Shown: in pieces, positions 58,682 to 61,776 of the stretch
Layout of the letters: every line of letters begins with the position of its first letter
How positions within the stretch are numbered: the stretch's first letter is position 1
Source of the DNA: Acetobacteraceae bacterium
GTDB lineage: Bacteria > Pseudomonadota > Alphaproteobacteria > Acetobacterales > Acetobacteraceae
DNA length: 61,776 bases
Direction of reading: 5' to 3'
NCBI GenBank assembly: GCA_021732665.1
Contig: JAKFUL010000025.1
Coordinates: forward strand, 1 to 61,776
Made by a program: the position numbers and the translations under genes
Notes under the pieces: generated by a model
What the model was told of the DNA's origin: nothing
Databases searched by the model: none
Seen by the model: the letters and a program-made list of their open reading frames with translations, nothing else

Positions 58682-58700
58682 ATTGCGAATGACTTGCAAT
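58682..58700. promoter_or_regulatory. Fur-like operator upstream of hemP
   Basis: ATTGCGAATGACTTGCAAT is an imperfect 19-bp palindrome (TTGCGAA/CTTGCAA arms around TGA). It resembles alphaproteobacterial Fur-family boxes of TTGC-N-GCAA type. It lies about 75 bases before the hemP start and is well placed to repress heme-uptake genes when iron is plentiful. Confidence 0.5.
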
Positions 58701-58772
58701 TGAACGCCGGCCATGGTTCAACCTGCCCCAGACGATCAACGCGCCCGGCTTGGGCCGCCGAACCGACGAGCA

Positions 58773-58952
58773 ATGAGCAACCAGGACAAGGACCCCCAGC
58801 GCCGGCCAGCCCCCCGCCCGATGGAAAGCGCCACCGCCGCCATCAGCAGCACCGAGCTGCTGGCCGGGGGGAAGGAGCTCCGCATCAGCCACGGGGGCGA
58901 GGAGTACCGCCTCCGCCTCACCGCCAGCAACAAACTGATCCTCACCAAGTAA
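58773..58952 (+). CDS. hemP: Hemin uptake protein HemP
   Basis: 59 residues. The C-terminal ISSTELLAGGKELRISHGGE, followed by YRLRLTASNKLILTK, is the HemP family core. Small cytoplasmic protein encoded before heme receptors, in some bacteria an activator of heme-uptake genes. The start at 58773 is chosen over an earlier ATG because the upstream residues are not conserved. 89 bases before the receptor gene. Confidence 0.88.
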   Translation: MSNQDKDPQRRPAPRPMESATAAISSTELLAGGKELRISHGGEEYRLRLTASNKLILTK

Positions 58953-59041
58953 CCCCCACGCCAAGCCAGCCAGACCGGCGCTGCCAGCAGCCCGGAGCAT
59001 TCGCCAGCCAGGCCCGCCCGAACCCATGGACGAGACCCGGA

Positions 59042-61267
59042 ATGGCCCAGACACATCCCTCCAGCACCGCCGTCATCGGTGGCGCCATCGCCTTGCTGCT
59101 CACCGCGCCCGCCCAATCACAGCCCGCGGCCGAGACCACCACCCTCGCACCCGTCACCACCACCGCCACCCGCAGCGCGCGCTCGGTCGATGAGGTGCCG
59201 ATGACCGTCACCGTCATCGATTCGGAACAGCTGGAACGGCAGAACGCCGTGCGGCCGCAGGACGCCATCCGCTACGAGCCCGGCATCTCCTTCTCCAACC
59301 AGCCTCTGCGCGGCGGCGGCGGCAACTTCAACATCCGCGGCATCGGCGACAACCGGGTGCGGGTGCTGACCGATGGCGTGCGCCTGCCAGATTTCCCCGA
59401 GAGCAACCTTGGCGCGGGCACCTTCACCCGCGACTTCGTCGACCTGGAGACGGTGCGGCGGCTGGAGATCGTGCGCGGCCCGGCCTCGGCGCTTTATGGC
59501 TCGGACGCGATCGGCGGCGTGGTCAACTACATCACCAAGGACCCGGGCGATTATCTGGCGCCAGGCCGCAACACCGCCGCGCTCGGCCGCTTCGGCTACA
59601 GCGGCGCCGACCGCTCCTTCTCCGAAAGCGTCCTCGGCGCCGCGCGGGTGGGCGATGTGGACATGATGCTGCAATACACCCGGCGCGACGGCCATGAGCT
59701 ACGGCCGAGAAGCAACACCCTTCTGCCCAACCGGCAGGATTACAGCGTCAACAGCCTGCTCGGCCGTGTCGTCTGGCGCGCCACCCCGGCCGACACCTTC
59801 CGCCTGACCGGCGAATGGCTGGAACGCACCACCAGCACCAACATCCTGACCGACCGCGCGACGACCGGCGCGGGTGCCGCCGCCACCACCGTGCAGAACA
59901 GCCGGGGCGAGGACCGCACCGCGCGCGGCCGCGTCCAGCTCGACTGGTCGCACACCGAACCCCTGCTCTTCGCCGACCGCATCGACCTGCGCACCCACTG
60001 GTCGCGCCTCGACCGGCGCGAGGAGACGACGCAGAACCGCTATGTCGGCGCCGGCAGCCCCTATGGCTCCACCGCCAACCGGCTGCGCTACACCGATACG
60101 CGGCAGGAGCAGCAGATCGCAGGCTTCGACCTGCAATTGCGCACCGCGCGCGACTTCCTGGGCGCCAACCACCGGCTGACCTATGGCGTGACCTTCGACC
60201 ACATCACCACCGCCCGCCCGCGCGACCGCTTCGAGACCAACCTCACGACCGGCGTGACCAGCCGCACCGTGGCGGGCGAGACCTACCCGAACAAGAACTT
60301 CCCCGACACCACGACCTACCAGACCGGCGCCTATCTGCAGGACGAATTCAGCTATGGCCGGCTGACCTTCCTGCCCGCGGTGCGGCTGGACTGGTACAGC
60401 CTGCGCGCCAGCCCGGACGCCGATTTCCTGCGCTCGGCCTCGACCGTGGGCTCGGCCGCCGTGCGCAACCTCGACGCCTTCGCCGCCTCGCCCAAATTCG
60501 GCGTGACCTACCGCATCGACCAGACCTATTCGGTCTACGCGCAATACGCCCGCGGCTTCCGCGCGCCGCCCTATGACACCGCCAATTTCGGCTTCAGCAA
60601 CCGCCAGTCGGGCTATGAGATCCTGCCCAACGGCAATCTGCGGCCGGAGACGGTGGATGGCTTCGAGGCGGGGGTGCGCGGCCGCTTCACCAGCAACTCC
60701 TCCTTCCAGATCGCGGGCTTCTACAACCGCTACAGCGACTTCATCGCGACCCAGGTGATCGGCACCTCGGGCGGGCTGCAGCAGTTCCAGTACCGCAACC
60801 TCAACAGCGTGGAGATCTACGGCGTCGAGGCGCGCGGCGATTGGCGGATCACGCCGGAATGGCGGGCGCGCACCGCCCTCGCCTATGCCCGTGGGCAGGA
60901 TCTGAACACCGGCCGGCCGGTGGATGGGGTGGACCCGTTCCGGGTGAACCTGGGCGCGGCCTGGTCCGCCCCCGCGGGCAGCCGGCTGGAAGGGCTGGGG
61001 ACGGAGGTGAATGTCACCGCCGCCACCCGCAACAACCGCGTCAGCAGCGCCGCCTACTACCGCGCGCCCGCCTATGGCGTGCTGGACCTGGCGGCGCATT
61101 ACGATTTCGGCCGGGGCATCACGCTCAATGCCGGGCTCTTCAACGTCACCAACACCCGCTACTTCCTGACCAGCGATGTCAGCGGCATCTCGGGCACCAG
61201 CACGCTGCGCGACCTCTACGCCCAGCCCGGGCGCTATGCCGCGGTCAACCTGATCGCGCGGTTCTGA
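59042..61267 (+). CDS. TonB-dependent hemoglobin/heme family outer-membrane receptor
   Basis: 741 residues. Signal peptide AVIGGAIALLLTAPAQSQ, then a TonB-box region (TTLAPVTTTATRSARSVDEV) and plug (ALRPQDAIRYEPGISF-like, GGNFNIRGIGDNRVRVLTDGV, VRRLEIVRGPASALYGSDAIGGVVNYITKD). The 22-strand barrel ends in a terminal aromatic (AVNLIARF). VYAQYARGFRAPPYD and FNVTNTRYF are typical of the heme receptor family. Imports heme or a heme protein ligand with TonB energy. Confidence 0.92.
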   Translation: MAQTHPSSTAVIGGAIALLLTAPAQSQPAAETTTLAPVTTTATRSARSVDEVPMTVTVIDSEQLERQNAVRPQDAIRYEPGISFSNQPLRGGGGNFNIRGIGDNRVRVLTDGVRLPDFPESNLGAGTFTRDFVDLETVRRLEIVRGPASALYGSDAIGGVVNYITKDPGDYLAPGRNTAALGRFGYSGADRSFSESVLGAARVGDVDMMLQYTRRDGHELRPRSNTLLPNRQDYSVNSLLGRVVWRATPADTFRLTGEWLERTTSTNILTDRATTGAGAAATTVQNSRGEDRTARGRVQLDWSHTEPLLFADRIDLRTHWSRLDRREETTQNRYVGAGSPYGSTANRLRYTDTRQEQQIAGFDLQLRTARDFLGANHRLTYGVTFDHITTARPRDRFETNLTTGVTSRTVAGETYPNKNFPDTTTYQTGAYLQDEFSYGRLTFLPAVRLDWYSLRASPDADFLRSASTVGSAAVRNLDAFAASPKFGVTYRIDQTYSVYAQYARGFRAPPYDTANFGFSNRQSGYEILPNGNLRPETVDGFEAGVRGRFTSNSSFQIAGFYNRYSDFIATQVIGTSGGLQQFQYRNLNSVEIYGVEARGDWRITPEWRARTALAYARGQDLNTGRPVDGVDPFRVNLGAAWSAPAGSRLEGLGTEVNVTAATRNNRVSSAAYYRAPAYGVLDLAAHYDFGRGITLNAGLFNVTNTRYFLTSDVSGISGTSTLRDLYAQPGRYAAVNLIARF

Positions 61268-61268
61268 C

Positions 61269-61776
61269 GTGTCCGGGGCGGCCGTCTCGCCGATGCCGGG
61301 CTTCGCCGGGCGGTCCGCGCAGGCGGGCTGGCCGGCGGAGCGCCGCTATGGCTGGGCGGTGCTCACTTCGGTCATCGCCCATCTCGCGGCGGCGCTGCTG
61401 GTAATGCTGGCGATGCGCAATGCCGATGTGGCGCCGTCCGGCCTGACTGCCGGGCAGGTGCCGCTGGAGGTGGTTTTCGCGCCCGCGCCAGGCGCCGCAG
61501 GGCGCAGCGGGGAGCACAGGCCGGTGGCCGAGGCGCCCCTCCCGGCCGAGGCGGCGCCAGCTACGTCGGCCGAGGTGCGGGCCGAGGCGCCGGCAGATGC
61601 CCCGGCCGGGGCCGCGCCACCCCTGCCCCAGCCGCCGCCCATGGCTGCCCCCCCGCTGTCGCCAGCGCCGATGCTTGCCGCGGCCCCGGCACTGCCCTTT
61701 CCCCTGCCCCTGCCGCCGCCAGCGCCGGTCTTGGCCCCCATGCCACCCGCGCTGCCCTTGCCGCTGGCACCACCTG
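61269..61776 (+). CDS. tonB: Energy transducer TonB, N-terminal part (runs off the window)
   Basis: Open from a GTG one base after the receptor stop (an ATG at 61293 is an alternative) to the window end. One membrane anchor (YGWAVLTSVIAHLAAALLVMLAM, about residues 27-49) is followed by an alanine- and proline-rich region (PLPQPPPMAAPPLSPAP) that would span the periplasm. The C-terminal TonB domain lies beyond the window. The call rests on this layout and on the hemP-receptor context. Confidence 0.7.
   Translation, partial: MSGAAVSPMPGFAGRSAQAGWPAERRYGWAVLTSVIAHLAAALLVMLAMRNADVAPSGLTAGQVPLEVVFAPAPGAAGRSGEHRPVAEAPLPAEAAPATSAEVRAEAPADAPAGAAPPLPQPPPMAAPPLSPAPMLAAAPALPFPLPLPPPAPVLAPMPPALPLPLAPP

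Noticed and set aside
58362..59054. A 230-codon minus-strand frame over the CRISPR-like repeats and hemP
   Set aside because: It reads through both repeats and antisense to hemP; repeat-derived peptides of this kind are spurious.

Overview
The window is a GC-rich alphaproteobacterial chromosome segment, most likely from the Acetobacteraceae (a Roseomonas-like organism). Four things support this: the clpP-clpX-lon-HU block, a full 14-gene nuoA-N operon followed by birA-coaX-RNase J-DUF1467, the short type of ProS next to lolC/lolD, and the UPF0262/DUF983 pair. Most genes are tightly packed and many overlap by 4 to 8 bases. Taxonomy is inferred from gene content; no database search was possible.

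Layout. 1-3.1 kb: ribH (5' truncated by the window edge), nusB, thiL and an MFS permease. 3.25-4.03 kb: a LysR-type ligand domain with no DNA-binding domain. 4.1-14.15 kb: an accessory locus. A leftward operon encodes a branched-chain-amino-acid-type ABC importer (livH, livM, binding protein, livG, livF), a Tm-1-like protein (UPF0261), a TIM-barrel 'PEP hydrolase' protein and a tandem SRPBCC protein. It is divergent from a miniature TIM-barrel protein and lies next to a convergent regulator made of the same TIM barrel, a degenerate AAA+ domain and a Fis HTH. 14.2-19.4 kb: a decayed Ig-like gene, UPF0262/DUF983, a racemase, an OmpA-like protein and a patatin. 19.4 kb: a large nested hairpin. 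19.5-24.0 kb: acpS-lepB-rnc-era, a methyltransferase and recO. 24.06-29.1 kb: clpP-clpX-lon-HU. 29.2-30.1 kb: a nitroreductase, tRNA-Val and tRNA-Asp. 30.3-47.8 kb: nuoA-N, birA, coaX, rnj and DUF1467. 47.8-51.0 kb: a structured-RNA-rich intergenic region (6S-like fold) and a PstS-like protein with a GGDEF-EAL enzyme. 51.1-54.5 kb: proS, a small membrane protein, lolC and lolD. 54.6-58.4 kb: a scrap-yard of prophage, IS3 and recombinase fragments carrying an intact mazEF pair. 58.5-58.6 kb: a two-repeat CRISPR-like element. 58.66-61.78 kb: an iron/heme-uptake island (operator-like palindromes, hemP, a TonB-dependent heme receptor and the start of tonB).

The most unusual content is the Tm-1/TIM-barrel locus at 4.1-14.15 kb. 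The two domains fused in the plant antiviral protein Tm-1 are separate adjacent genes there, co-transcribed with a solute importer. The adjacent regulator uses the same TIM barrel as its probable sensor, on an AAA+ domain that lacks the normal Walker lysine, the Walker B aspartate and the sigma-54 GAFTGA loop. It looks like an uncharacterised pathway for uptake, sensing and conversion of a small molecule.
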